The notes under the pieces were generated by a model. It did no database searches. It had not been told where the DNA came from and worked only from the letters and a program-made list of their open reading frames with translations. A program made the translations under genes and the position numbers. A stretch of DNA of 64,000 nt. It comes from Cenococcum geophilum 1.58. Taxonomy: Eukaryota > Ascomycota > Dothideomycetes > Gloniales > Gloniaceae. The stretch spans positions 434,001 through 498,000 of the forward strand of contig KV748214.1 of assembly GCA_001692895.1 (NCBI GenBank), given 5' to 3'. Below are positions 39,116-49,565 of the stretch, piece by piece. Position 1 is the stretch's first letter. The number at the start of each line of letters is the position of its first letter.

Positions 39116-39324
39116 TAGCTCGCTTACTACTAGCGCCTTAGCGGCCCTCTAAATAAGATACCTACCTATAACTCCTAAGTAAGATAGCTACGTGCTAAGA
39201 GGCAAATTTTAGAACAGCGAGACTTATATTACAATAGCAATAGTAAGTAAGGAGGATTTATATTTGTTATAATAGTTAAGCAGTATTTGTCTATAGATAG
39301 CAACTATAAAAGAAGAGTTGCTAG

Positions 39325-39516
39325 TGTCGGGAATAAGGCAAGTTGCCGTCACATAATGGTAAGTTGCCATTACGTGTCGCCGCGGCACTAGCGTGGCGAG
39401 GAGCCTTATGTTCCTTACCCTTCCTTATTCTAATTAAAAAAAAAGCTTTATTAACTAATATCACTATAACCCTACTTAAGTAGTTGTTATTAGTAAGTCA
39501 CCCTATATAACCAATA
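39325..39516 (+). repeat. 3' LTR of Copia P
   Basis: 192 bp, starts TGTCGGGAATA, ends ATAACCAATA, followed by the TSD TAAAG. Confidence 0.95.
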
Positions 39517-39521
39517 TAAAG

Positions 39522-40300
39522 AAAGTAGAAAAAGAATAGTGTCGCTTTAGGGCCCAGGCCCATATAGAGGAGGAAGGGAAACGCGTAAAAGGTTAGTAAA
39601 GATAATAGTAAGACAGAGAAAGGAGCTAAAGTAGAATATATAAGAACGCTAGGAAACTATTTACTGTAATATAATACTGGTTAGACCAACGCTAGAGAGG
39701 TAAATAGGAGTTAAAGGTATAGAGGCTAACTTAGGTAAGATAAACCTAAGCTATAGTATAGTTAATATTATAGGGGGTAAATACCTAAGGGCTCTAAGAA
39801 GGCCTAACAAAGGCAGAAAATATAATAGCAATACTCTTAAGAATAGGAATAATAGGACTAAAAGATTGGCTTTACTAGGTGGATGTTTTAGTAAGTAGCC
39901 TAAGATACAAATATAGCTAGCTAAGACAGACACTAAAACACATAATACTGCTATACCCCCTACGCACTAATTAAGAAATAATNCTCTTAGTAGCTAGCAC
40001 AGAGAACTATAATACACTACTCTTAATATAAAAAGGCCTTAAGGCGGTCACCTAGTGGCTTATTAGTTAAAATATACTAAATTAGTTCTAGGTTATAAGG
40101 GAAATAGTAATAAAAGGCAAGGGGGCGAGCAGTAGGTGCCCCNTAGTAACTCTACAGTAGTAAAGTAAAAGTTTGTAATACTAGCGCGTCCGTAGGCTTA
40201 TTACGGCAGCAGTAGTTCCTAAGGAGGTTAAATAGTAAGGTAGTAGAGCACTATAGGCGACTTATAGGCGCTAAGTAGGCGAGTCCTAAAAGGTAGGGAG
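39522..40300 (+). pseudogene. LINE ORF2 C-terminal part and 3' UTR
   Basis: Sequence resumes after the Copia P TSD (TAAAG at 39517-39521) in the same degenerate frame. The 3' UTR ends in GACGTTAAGCAATGAATTATTATTA, described here in pieces: GACGTTAAGC then the TTA-repeat tail at about 40411-40420. A minus-strand 60-codon frame at 39751-39933 is a shadow. Confidence 0.75.
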
Positions 40301-40433
40301 ATAGATTATAGGGTTTTCTTATTTTTCTTAAATAGAGTTTTCTCCCCATATGTAAATAAGGAGTAGTCCGCGTGGGCCTAATAGGGATCCAAATCGGACG
40401 TTAAGCAATGAATTATTATTATATACCTCCTTT

Positions 40434-41451
40434 CGCTTATTAAAAGAATGCCTAGTTAACTAGCAATTTGGTTTCTTATAAACGTAGCACTTTTTTTAGT
40501 AATTACTTTAAAATGAACCTCTATAAGGGCCTCTATCTTTACCTTATAATTATTAATTATACCCTCTACTATATTACCTACCCTAGCCACTATATATTCG
40601 ATTAGTCTAGTTATAATTATATTAGTTAGGCGGGTTAATTAAAGTAGGTTAAAGTTAGGCGTTAAATTACTATACTTCTTAAAAGCGTAAAGCGGTGCTA
40701 ATAGAAGATCTTAATTAAGNATANACTCCTTTATAAGTATTTACAGGATTAAAGAGAGTAAGGTTATATTCTTTAATACCTTAATATACGCTAATAACTT
40801 AATTATATAGGCTAAAGTCCTCTTAATATAATTNGGATAANCTANNCTAAATTATNTAAAGTTAATTAAAGAGCTTTTAAAGATAATNAAGCCGAGGGAC
40901 ACCTAGGTTTATAGCAATAATCCTTAAAAAGGTAGTCTCTCTCCATTCTAATATATACTGCTACTTATTCTCTTTTATTTTAAAGTAGTATCTTAACTTA
41001 TATATTATATAGTTAAAATTATATCCTTTTNCTGCCAAATAATTATAATAGAAGGTACTAGCTCGGCCCTTAAGTATAACGGAATAGGCGTTATAGTATT
41101 AATTAGACTCTATTCCTACCTTTTAGTAATAGTTATAGAAGATATGTAGTTTTAAATTAAGAATATTATATAATTCCCTGCTAAACTTCTTCTCCTAATC
41201 TAAATAGAGCTTTATAAGCTCTATAAGCAATTTTAAACTACCTCTAATTTAAGATTAAGATAGAGAAGGTAGGGGTTATATTATAGGCTATAGTAGGGAT
41301 ATAGGTCTAGTCGGTAGAGTCTAAAGATTGTTAAATTGCAAAGCAATAGGATCCTATACCTGCTCTTATTAGGGTATAGTATCTAATATTAAGGTTACGG
41401 GTTAAATTAGATATAGAGGAGTTAAAGGCGGAGGTAGGTTTATCTCTAAAG
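40434..41451 (-). pseudogene. Copia M gag, middle part
   Basis: Minus-strand sequence is nearly identical to Copia P gag at about 34.4-35.4 kb. It is cut on the left by the LINE (TSD at 40416-40433) and on the right by R1 (TSD GTATATTACTT at 41452-41462). Confidence 0.85.
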
Positions 41452-42189
41452 GTATATTACTTTTTTTTTTTTTTTTTTATATCCGTTATATTATACTACG
41501 TACAATACTGCGCATGCAGCCTCTAGGCTATAGCGCTATAGTTCTATATACATGAATCCTTCCTAGGCAGCTTAACATGTACTAGTAGCTAAGTGGACAC
41601 TCTGGCCCGTTTTTAAAATGCTAGGGGAGCTCTAGCGACTGGTATTTTTTCGTTCTGGTATTTTGCTTACTATGGTCTAGTTTATACCAAGAAAAGGAAA
41701 TCCTAGCTCTTTTATCTATTTCTGCCGTATTCTGCCGTTCCTAGAGTAGAAAAAGCGCTCTAAAAGAAAGATTTTTATTAAATAGTTTTGCACTTAAGAA
41801 TAAGAGGCGTTACAATAGCTTGCTAGCTTGGAAGCAGCTACTAATTACCTAAAGCGACTTTTTATCCTGTACCCTATCTCTTCTCCTTGCTAAAGAAATG
41901 GGTAGGGAATTAGTAATTAATAGGTACTCTCCCCAAAAATAACCTACTAATGGTATTTTATAAGGGCGAACCTCGTTATATAAACCCACTCCTATAGGAA
42001 AATTTTTACGAAGTTGTCTTGTATAGGGTATAAACACTAATTCGCCTATACACCTTAGATTTAACATGCTAAAGTAACACGGGCTAGCCCCTTCCCCTCC
42101 CCCACTATAGCTACCCCTATCTGCGCATCTGCGGTACACCTATAGTGCGGTATTATATGGTATGTTATGGCGGTGGTGGCGGTTGTGGT

Positions 42190-43415
42190 AGAGGTTATCT
42201 GTAGCGCAATGGCCGTAGACAGGTTGTGGAGAGGTCGTCTGTAGCGTGATGGCTGTAGATAGGTTATAGAGGTCGTCTGTAGCGCGATGGCTGTAGATAG
42301 TAGAGGTCGTCTACAGCCTAATGGCTGTAGACAGGTTGTAAAGGTCAACTACAGCCTAATGGCTATAGACAGGTTGCGAAGGTCGACTACAGCCCGATGG
42401 CTATAGACAGGTTGTGAAGGTCGACTATAGCCTGATGGCTATAGACAGGTTGCGAAGGTTCGACTATAGCCCGATGGCTATAGACAGGTTGCGAAGGTCG
42501 ACTACAGCCCGATGGCTATAGACAGGTTACGAAGGTCGACTATAGGCCCGATGGCTATAGACAGGTTGCGGAAGGTCGACTATAGGCCCGATGGCTATAG
42601 ACAGGTTGCGAAGGTCGTCTTAGCCGGTGGGCTGTTAGATATGTTGTGGTAGAGGTCGTCTGCAGCTTAATGGGCTGTAGACAGGTTGTGGTAGACGGTC
42701 GTCTGCAGCTTAATGGCTGTAGATAGGTTAGTAGTAGGTCGTCTGCAGCTTAATGGCTGTAGGATAGGTTGTACGGAAGGTCGTCTGGTTAGCTTGATAG
42801 CCTGTAGACAGGTTGCGGAGGTCGTCTGTAGCTTGATGGCTGTAGATAGGTTGCGGAGGGTCGTCTGTCAGCTTGATGGCTGTAGACAGGTGCGGAGGTC
42901 GTCTGCAGCTTAATGGGCTATAGACAGGTTGCGGGAGGTTTGTCTATAGCTTAATGGCTGTAGATAGGTTGCGGAGGTCGTCTGCAGCTTAATGGCTGTA
43001 GACAGGTTACGGAGGTCGTCTGTAGCCTTGATGGCTGTAGATAGGTTGTGGAGGTCGTCTGTAGCTTGATGGCTGTAGATAGGTTGCGGAGGTCGTCTAC
43101 AGCTTAATGGGCTGTAGACAGGTTGCGGAGGTCGTCTGCAGCTTGATGGCTGTAGACAGGTTGGCGAGGTCGTCTATCAGCTTAATGGCTATAGATAGGT
43201 TGCCGGAGGTTTTCTGTAGCGTTGATAGCTGTAGACAGGTTGTGGGAGGTTATCTATAGGCCTGATGGCTGTAGACAGGTTGTGGAGGTCGTCTGCAGCC
43301 TGATGGCTGTAGGATAGGTTGTATGGAGGGTTATCTGCAGCCTTATGGCTGTAGATAGGTTGTGGTGGAGGTTGTCTGTAGCGTAATGGCTGTAGACTGG
43401 TTGTAGTAGAGGGTT
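42190..43415. repeat. 38-bp minisatellite array in R1
   Basis: About 30 copies of a unit with GGTCGTCTGTAGC, GATGGCTGTAGACAGG and TTGCGGA. Copies vary by C/T and G/A changes and by frequent single-base insertions (extra G or C), which break any frame. Open frames here on either strand are chance. Confidence 0.93.
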
Positions 43416-43485
43416 GTGATGTGTCTGGTATTTGGCGTCTGGTGGATGTGTCCGTAGGGGCGCTATATAGCTAGGGGTGTCCTAG

Positions 43486-43694
43486 CGATGACGACGGAGG
43501 AGCGAAGGGGGAAACGACGACGGAGGAGCGAAGGGGGAGACGATGACGGAGGAGCGAAGGGGGAGACGACGACGGAGGAGCGAAGGGGAGACCGACGACG
43601 GAGGAGCGAAGGGGGAGACGACGACGGAGGAGCGAAGGGGGAGACGACGACGGAGGAGCGAAGGGGGAGACGACGACGGAGGAGCGAAGGGGGG
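43486..43694. repeat. 26-bp minisatellite array in R1
   Basis: About eight copies of a purine-rich 26-bp unit containing GACGACGGAGGAGCGAAGGG. Because 26 is not a multiple of 3, all three frames are read in turn, so the 78-codon Arg/Glu/Gly-rich frame at 43488 is an artefact with a 26-residue period. Confidence 0.93.
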
Positions 43695-43705
43695 GTATAT
43701 TACTT

Positions 43706-44413
43706 AGGTTCTATTATAAGTTAAGCTTCCTTATAGTATATAGTTAGTGCTTAATCTCTTATAAAGTCTATTTATGCTCTTTTTTTATATTAATAACCTA
43801 CTCCTAAATATTATCTCTAATAATACCCCTATCCTTAAGGACAAATACTCTATTCTTCTAAAGGAAGTTATAGAAGTCCTATATAATATCCTTATTTATA
43901 GGGGCCTATGTTTCCTTTATTTATCTAATAAAGTCCTCCTTTATATATTCCTATAGCGCGGTATTATTATATTTATTATCCTTATAATATGCTATACGGT
44001 ATAATAAAAATCCATTTAAGTCTTATTTATTAATATTTGCAAGGTTAATTATAGCTTTATTTTATATCTTTAGGTTAATATCTTCCTTATACTTCTTTAG
44101 GTAGGTTAACGCTATAATAGGTATAAAATTAACGGAGTATTATACGTTAAAGGTAGATAGGATTTTCGGTTTTATAAAATCTTATAGGTTTACTATTAAG
44201 AGGTAGGCAATTTAAGATATTATTTAACGCGTTTTAGACGTTAACTTAGAACCCTAGGTTTAGTAATACTTCTAACCTAAAGTACTTAACTAAATCTTTA
44301 TAAATGCGGTTGTTCTATATAATAAACGCAACTTAGTATCTCCTAGTACTTAATAACACTTTTATTACTAGTTTTCTATAAGTCTAAGGTAGTATAGTAT
44401 TATTAGGATCCAT
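43706..44413 (-). pseudogene. Copia M gag, N-terminal part
   Basis: The minus-strand ATG at 44413-44411 (MDP) matches the Copia P start. The conserved block EHKWTPQEIKH-type is present near 43760. A 60-codon plus-strand frame at 43774-43956 is antisense to it; the same shadow occurs in Copia P at 34141-34323. Confidence 0.82.
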
Positions 44414-44510
44414 TTCATATAAGCGTATATAGCACCCCTATATAAAACTATCTCTTCTGTTTGAAAACCTAGCTGCTCTATAGTTAACTGTATATTTAAC
44501 CACTAATTAG

Positions 44511-44719
44511 TGTTAGTTATATAGGGTAACTCACCAATAACAACTACTCGAGTAGGGTTATAGTGATGTTGGTTAATAAAGCTTATTAATTTAGAATGAG
44601 GAAGGGCGAGGAACGTAAGGCTCCTCGCCACGCTAGTGCCGCGGCGACACGTGATGGCAACTTGCCATCACGTGACGGCAGTTTGCCGTACGTGACGGCA
44701 ACTTGCCTCATTCCCGACA
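44511..44719 (-). repeat. 5' LTR of Copia M
   Basis: 209 bp; plus-strand ends TGTTAGTTATA and CATTCCCGACA. On the minus strand it is followed by the putative primer region CTAATTAGTGGTTAA, shared with T and nearly with P. Same extra 20-bp unit as its partner. Confidence 0.95.
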
Positions 44720-44724
44720 CTATA

Positions 44725-47017
44725 TAATAAAAGAAGCCCGTAAAGCGCTACCCCCTTATTTTTATAATTTCCTTAAGACAAACCTAAAAACTAAGCCTAA
44801 GTCTCTACGCTAGAAGATAGTTAATACTAATATTAAAAATTTTCTAAAAGGTAAACCAGGATTAACCTATAAAGATATTTTATAATGCTTACTAATAGAG
44901 TTCCGCAAATATATTAAGCACTTTCTCCCTAAAAATATAGATAAGCTGCCCCCTTACCAACTATGGGACCATAAAATTAAGATTATTCCTAGAAACTAGG
45001 CCCTATACTATAAAAACAGACTGCTCTTACCTACTAAACTTAGGTATATAAAAAAGTGGATTAATAAGATACTAGATAAGGGTTTTATCCGCAAATTAAC
45101 CTTACTAGCTACCGTACTACTCCTCCTTACTACTAAGCCCGGTAGTGGTATATAAATTTATTATAACTACTAAGGCCTAAATATAGTTACTATTAAGAAT
45201 CGGTACCTACTACTACTAATCTATAAGACACTTAACGCACTTTATAATACTAAGTACTTTACTAAACTTAATATAATTATTACTGTAACAGTATAATGTG
45301 GGAGAATTAAGTGAACGACTTAATTGTAAATGTAGCTCTAGAGGCTCTCTATATATATATAAGGAAGATATAAGGAATAGAGACAGGTGATAAGAATTAC
45401 AAGGGTAAGCAGCTAAATGGTAAGATATGCAGGGGTAAGCAGCTGAGGTAGTGAGACGGTAGTAAGTAAGTCCGATCTTAGGTCGACAACAGCATAGTAC
45501 CAATAGTCGGTTACAATTACGTTTAACTAAATCCGGATTATAGAGGGCTATAAGTAGCTTATAGCATTTATTACCTAGTTCGGACTCTATAAAATACTAA
45601 TTATACTATTTAGCCTCTATAACGCACCCGCTATATTTTAAAACTATATTAATTATATTTTATATAACGCCCTTAATAACTACTATACTGCCTACCTTAA
45701 TAACGTCCTTATCTTTTCTAAAACATATACTAAGCACACTAAGTATATAAATGAAGTTATTTAAAGACTTAGTAATACTAAACTTTAGGTTAATATTAAT
45801 AAGTCTAAGTTTTACTTTACTAAAACAAAATACCTTAGCTTAATTATCTTAACTAATAGCATAACTATAAACCCTAAAAAGGTACAAGCCTTATAGGAAT
45901 AGAAGGACCCAATATTAATTAAAGAACTATAATAATTTCTTAGCTTCGCGAACTTCTACTAATAATTTATCTAAGGCTACTCTGCCGTTGCTACACCTAT
46001 AATAAAACTCCTAAAGAAGGATATTGGATAGCTATAGGGACCAGAATAAGCCAAATCGTTTAAGGCCCTTAAGGGAGCCTTTACCTTAGCACCAGTACTA
46101 GTATATTATAACTATATAAAGAAGACAGTAGTAGAGATAGATATATTAAATTAGGCTTCTGGCGGAGTCCTTTTTTAGTATAATAATAACGGTAAATTAA
46201 GACCGGTCGCATTCTTCTCCGTAAAGTACTCTGCGCTAAAGTATAACTATAAAATCTATAATAAAGAACTCTTAGCTATTATTAAGGCTTTAGAGGAATA
46301 GTATCCTAAGCTATAAGGGACTAAGGAGCCGTTTAAAATTATTACTAACTATAAAAACCTATAGACGTTTATAACTACTAAGCAGCTAAATTAACGCCAA
46401 GTTTAGTAGGCAGAGTTCCTTTTATAGTTTAACTTTATAATTATATATAGACCTAATAGCAAAGCCACGCTCCCTAACGCCCTAAGCTAGCTACTAGAAA
46501 TAAGGCCTAAGGATACTAATAATAAACGCCTCCGCTACTAAGCCTAAGTCATTATACCGCCCTAGAAAATTAACCCTATAATCTTAAAAGAATTGCTATA
46601 TAAGTCCTATAACTCTAATAATACAAAGTTTATAGCCGCTTTAGACCCTAAAATAGCCGAAAAGTTACTAGATAAGTTAATCTAGTTAGGATATTAGGAG
46701 AACAAACTCGCAAGAAATATAGTAGCGGCCTTATATAATTAGAAAGCTTGCCATTAGCTAAAGAAAATTAGAAAATTACTTTATTATAATAAGTTAGAAT
46801 ATAGTATTATTAACGGATAGATCTACTTCCGCTAATATCTCTTTATCCTTAACGCCCTAGACCTCCGCCTAAAAGTTATCTATTACTCTTATAGTAGCGG
46901 CCCCACTAGTTACCCTAGCTGGGTTAAGACCCTTAACCTCTTAAACTAAATATACTAGTGGCTAGGAATCTCCTAATTTATAGCTACCTTTATTAAAGAC
47001 TATACCCTATACTTTAA
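44725..47017 (+). pseudogene. G2 pol: RT, RNase H and start of integrase
   Basis: Plus-strand translation includes ILSAN-type RT start, LNIIIT at the solo-LTR break (45284), then FGLYNAPATFQNYINYVL (about 45600-45655) and AYLNNVLIFSK (about 45687-45722; YLDD to YLNN). RNase H has KILQQ-type sequence and [20 protein letters not shown] (split as FFSVKYSAL and YNKELLAII, about 46210-46290). The integrase zinc-finger region and DYTLYFNT end at 47017, where R2 interrupts. Stops at Gln/Trp sites. Confidence 0.87.
45284..45515 (+). repeat. Solo LTR, 232 bp, with TSD ATTAC
   Basis: Begins TGTAACAGTATAATG and ends TAGTCGGTTACA; the direct repeat ATTAC lies at 45279-45283 and 45516-45520. The G2 RT frame resumes directly after it. 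A TATA-like TCTATATATATATAAGG near 45346-45362 suggests plus orientation. It retains CpA/TpG sites, so it seems a recent insertion. A 95-codon minus-strand frame (45216-45503) is chance. Confidence 0.92.
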
Positions 47018-47019
47018 TA

Positions 47020-47034
47020 CATCGGCAAAATATT
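47020..47034 (+). repeat. R2 left terminal inverted repeat
   Basis: CATCGGCAAAATATT; one mismatch to the inverse of the right end. Confidence 0.88.
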
Positions 47035-47139
47035 GTCCCTTGTAAATGACCTCAGCTGCTAGAAGTTAGCGTCGTTAGCGGACCATTAAGGGCATTAACC
47101 AACTTGACAAACCAGCCTATGTCGAGTTCATTTAATACG

Positions 47140-47220
47140 CAGCCTACGTGCAGCCTGCGCGCAGCCTACGTATAGCCTATATAACCTACATAACCTACGC
47201 AACCTACGCAACCTATATAA
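47140..47220. repeat. Short CCTACGCA-type repeat in R2
   Basis: Imperfect 8-10-bp repeats such as GCAGCCTACG and CAACCTACG. Confidence 0.8.
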
Positions 47221-47309
47221 CTTATAATTTTAGATAATAAAGACTACTTTAAAGCCATTTATAAAGCTAGCAAGATAAATTATATACACTTCTTTATATA
47301 ATCTATTAT

Positions 47310-47790
47310 GTCTACATCTGCTACCTATCTGCATTATCTACCTATCTACATTACCTACCTATCTACATTACCTACCTATCTGCATTACCTACCTATCTAC
47401 ATCACCTATCTGTCTGCATTGTCTACCTATCTACATTACCTACCTATCTACATCACCTACCTGTCTGCATCGCCTACCTATCTACATTATCTACCTGTCT
47501 ACATCGTCTACCTATCTACATTACCTACCTGTCTACATTACCTACCTATTTATATTACCTACCTATCTGCATTACCTACCTATCTATATTATCTACCTAT
47601 CTGTATCGCCTACCTATCTATATTATCTACCGGTCTACATCGTCTATCTATCTATATTACCTACCTATCTGCATTACCTACCTATCTATATCGCCTACCT
47701 GTCTACATCGCCTACCTGTTTACATCGTCTACCTATCTGCATTATCTACCTATCTACATCGCCTACCTGTCTACATCTGCCTATAGTGTC
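47310..47790. repeat. 17-bp minisatellite in R2
   Basis: About 27 copies of CTACCTATCTACATTAC. Since no frame of the unit holds a stop, a 161-codon open frame (47308-47793) arises with an exact 17-residue period; it is not a gene. Confidence 0.94.
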
Positions 47791-48002
47791 TAATTCAATT
47801 CGGGGGAGAGGTCGGCCCGATTAAAGGCTCTAATTAATTTAAATCGTTCTCCATAGCCATTCGCTGGCTGTACATTTAAACAGTAGTCATCTAGGGTGCC
47901 TCCCTAGGAGGCCTTAATTCAATTCGATTTGGTAATAGGCTCTAGATTAATTCAATTAATCGATTAAATCATTTGTGGTGTTCGCTGGCTGGTTATTTAA
48001 AC
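47791..48002. repeat. R2 internal duplicated block, copy 1
   Basis: About 210 bp starting near GTCTAATTCAATTCGGGGG, repeated at 48601-48830 with mostly C/T and G/A differences. Each copy lies between a CTAC-type array and a 20-bp array, so the whole arrangement is a higher-order duplication. Confidence 0.88.
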
Positions 48003-48487
48003 GGTCGTCGTCTGGTTCTGGTAACGGTCGTCTACTAGTTTTAGCAACGGTCGTCTAGTTCTGGCGACGGTTATCTAGTTCTGGCGACGGTCATCTAGTT
48101 CTGGCGACGTTCGTCTAGTTCTAGCGACAGTTATAGTTCTAGCGACAGTCGTCTAGTTTTAGCGACGGTCGTCTAGTTCTGGCGACGGTCGTCTAGTTCT
48201 GGCAACGGTTGTCTAGTTCTGGCGACGGTTATCTAGTTCTGGCGACGGTCATCTGGTTCTGGCGACAGTCATCTAGTTCTGGCGACGTTCGTCTAGCTCT
48301 GGCGACGGTTATAGTTTTAGCGACGGTCGTCTAGTTCTGGCGACGGTTATCTAGTTCTGGCGACGGTCGTCTAGTTCTGGCGACGGTCGTGGTTCTAGCG
48401 ACGGTCATCTAGTTCTGGCGACGGTCGTCTAGTTCTGGCGACGGTCGTCTAGTTCTAGCGACGGTCGTCTAGTTCTGGCAACAGTCC
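48003..48487. repeat. 20-bp minisatellite array 1 in R2
   Basis: About 24 head-to-tail copies of GGTCGTCTAGTTCTGGCGAC, with a few shortened units. Confidence 0.94.
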
Positions 48488-48600
48488 TCTCCTACCTACC
48501 TACCTGCCTACCTACCTACTTGTCTGCCTACCTACTTATTTGTTTACCTACCTACCTACCTACCTACCTGCCTACCTACCTGCCTACCTGCCTGCGTTAG
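48488..48600. repeat. CTAC tetranucleotide array in R2
   Basis: CTAC/CTGC/TTAC repeats, the counterpart of the 17-bp array in the second half of the higher-order duplication. Confidence 0.9.
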
Positions 48601-48830
48601 TGTCTGGTTTAATTCGGGGGAGGAGTTGGCCTAATCGAAGGCTCTTATTGATTCGAATCGTTCTCTATAGCCGTTCGCTGGCTATACATTCAAACGGTAG
48701 TCGTCTGGGGTGCCTCCCTAGGAAGTCTTAATTCGATTCGGTAACGGGCCGATATCAAAGCTCTGGTTCAATTCGATTGATTAATTAATTAAATTGTTCG
48801 TGGTGTTTACTGGCTAGTCGTTTGAACGGT
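48601..48830. repeat. R2 internal duplicated block, copy 2
   Basis: Partner of 47791-48002; retains TTCGCTGGCT and GGTGCCTCCCTAGGA in the same order. Confidence 0.88.
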
Positions 48831-48995
48831 CGTCGTCTGGTTCTGGCGACGGTTATCTGGTCCTGGTGACGGTTGTCTAGTTCTGGCGACGGTCATCTGG
48901 TTTTGGCGACGGTCGTCTAGTTCTGGCGACGGTCATCTAGTTCTGGCGACGGTCGTCTGGTTCTGGCGACGGTTGTCTGGTTCTAGCGACGGTCT
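48831..48995. repeat. 20-bp minisatellite array 2 in R2
   Basis: About eight copies of the same 20-bp unit as array 1. Confidence 0.93.
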
Positions 48996-49107
48996 TCTAC
49001 TGGCTGCCGTTCCAGTGCCTCCTAAGGTAGGGAGGATATAAGGAAGGGTAAAAAATAAGGTGGCTGCAAAGGGGGTAACTTGGCAGAGGCACGTGCGGGG
49101 ACCCGAT

Positions 49108-49307
49108 GTAGAGCTTCGTGTAGAGCCTCCGTACNCAGAGCTTCGCGCAGAGCCTCGTGCAGAGCCTCTGTACGTAGAGCTTCGTGTAGAGCTTCGTGTA
49201 GAGCTTCGTGCAGAGCCTCTGTCGCAGAGCTTCGTGCAGAGCTTCGTGCAGAGCTTCGTGCAGAGCCTCGTGCAGAGCCTCGTGCAGAGCCTCGTGCAGA
49301 GCCTCTT
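49108..49307. repeat. 12-bp minisatellite in R2
   Basis: About 16 copies of GAGCTTCGTGCA or GAGCCTCGTGCA. The period is a multiple of 3 and stop-free on both strands, so 80-126-codon frames in three phases here are artefacts. One N at 49135. Confidence 0.93.
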
Positions 49308-49359
49308 GAGCATATAACTTAAAAATANTATATTATATTACCTTAATTGTATATTAAGA

Positions 49360-49530
49360 AATATATAAGTTAGTTAACTGCGTGTTATTTAACTTTTAAA
49401 TATATTAAGTTGGTTAATTGCAGGTCAATTATAGGTCAATTACGTGTTATTTAACTTTTAAATATATCAAGTTGGTCAACTGCGTGTTATTTAACTTTTG
49501 AATGTGTCAAGTTGGTTAATTACGCGAAAC
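49360..49530. repeat. AT-rich subterminal direct repeats in R2
   Basis: Three or so copies containing TTATTTAACTTTTRAATRTR and AAGTTGGTYAAYT, ending in the subterminal motif also found inverted at the left end. Confidence 0.8.
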
Positions 49531-49565
49531 GCGCTTAACAAAGTCGACTTGAAACCCAGCCTGCG

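Larger units (their letters stand above)
33395..39516 (+). mobile_element. Complete Ty1/Copia retrotransposon P (6122 bp)
   Basis: LTRs of 192 bp at 33395-33586 and 39325-39516 and TSD TAAAG (33390-33394, 39517-39521) bound the innermost element of the nest. One long degenerate Gag-Pol frame runs from the ATG at 33684 to about 38945. It is the same family as Copia M, in the opposite orientation, so M and P form a large inverted pair separated by LINE sequence. Purine stretch AAAAGAAGAG near 39309-39318 lies just before the 3' LTR. Confidence 0.95.
28726..40415 (+). mobile_element. Tad-like LINE (non-LTR retrotransposon), split by Copia P
   Basis: The 18-bp direct repeat TTATTATATACCTCCTTT occurs at 28708-28725 and 40416-40433; Copia P carries the matching empty site near 35425-35440 in its gag, proving insertion here. 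The first six or so bases of that repeat may belong to the LINE's TTA-repeat tail. The LINE encodes an ORF1 with CCHC knuckles, then an endonuclease-RT ORF2. Without Copia P its length is about 5.56 kb, right for Tad1-type elements, so this looks like a near full-length copy. Confidence 0.92.
41463..43694 (-). mobile_element. R1: poly(A)-tailed retroposon with minisatellite arrays (2232 bp)
   Basis: A run of 18 T at 41461-41478 is a poly(A) tail on the minus strand. The direct repeat GTATATTACTT flanks the block at 41452-41462 and 43695-43705, and Copia P shows the uninterrupted site near 34390-34400. A tail plus an 11-bp TSD is the signature of LINE-machinery retroposition. The 5' two-thirds are tandem repeats (26-bp then 38-bp units); the 3' 700 bp (41479-42180) are unique. 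A minus-strand frame of about 72 codons from an ATG at 42067 (MLNLRCIGELVFIPYT) shows no recognised family. CpA/TpG content is higher than in the host. Confidence 0.85.
24613..44719 (-). mobile_element. Ty1/Copia retrotransposon M, carrier of LINE and R1
   Basis: 209-bp LTRs at 24613-24821 and 44511-44719 and TSD CTATA (24608-24612, 44720-44724) bound it. Gag lies at the right, pol at the left. Removing the LINE (with its 18-bp TSD) and R1 (with its 11-bp TSD) leaves 6156 bp; with both LTRs subtracted the internal region is 5738 bp, identical in length to that of Copia P. This agreement supports all boundaries at once. It sits in the RT region of G2. Confidence 0.95.

Noticed and set aside
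41849-42139. Minus-strand 96-codon gene in R1
   Set aside because: The upstream part runs into low-complexity sequence and no family is recognised. It is mentioned under R1 but not called a gene.
43488-43724. 78-codon Arg/Glu/Gly-rich frame
   Set aside because: A 26-bp tandem repeat read in rotating phase, inside the retroposon R1.
47308-47793. 161-codon open reading frame with a regular YLPIYIT pattern
   Set aside because: It is a 17-bp minisatellite read in all three phases, giving a 17-residue period. There is no start context, domain or codon bias.
48003-48487. Possible CRISPR array
   Set aside because: The 20-bp units are head-to-tail with no unique spacers, and the genome is fungal.
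49060-49322. Overlapping open frames on both strands with Arg/Ser/Cys or Glu/Leu repeats
   Set aside because: The 12-bp repeat lacks stops in several phases, so long frames are automatic.
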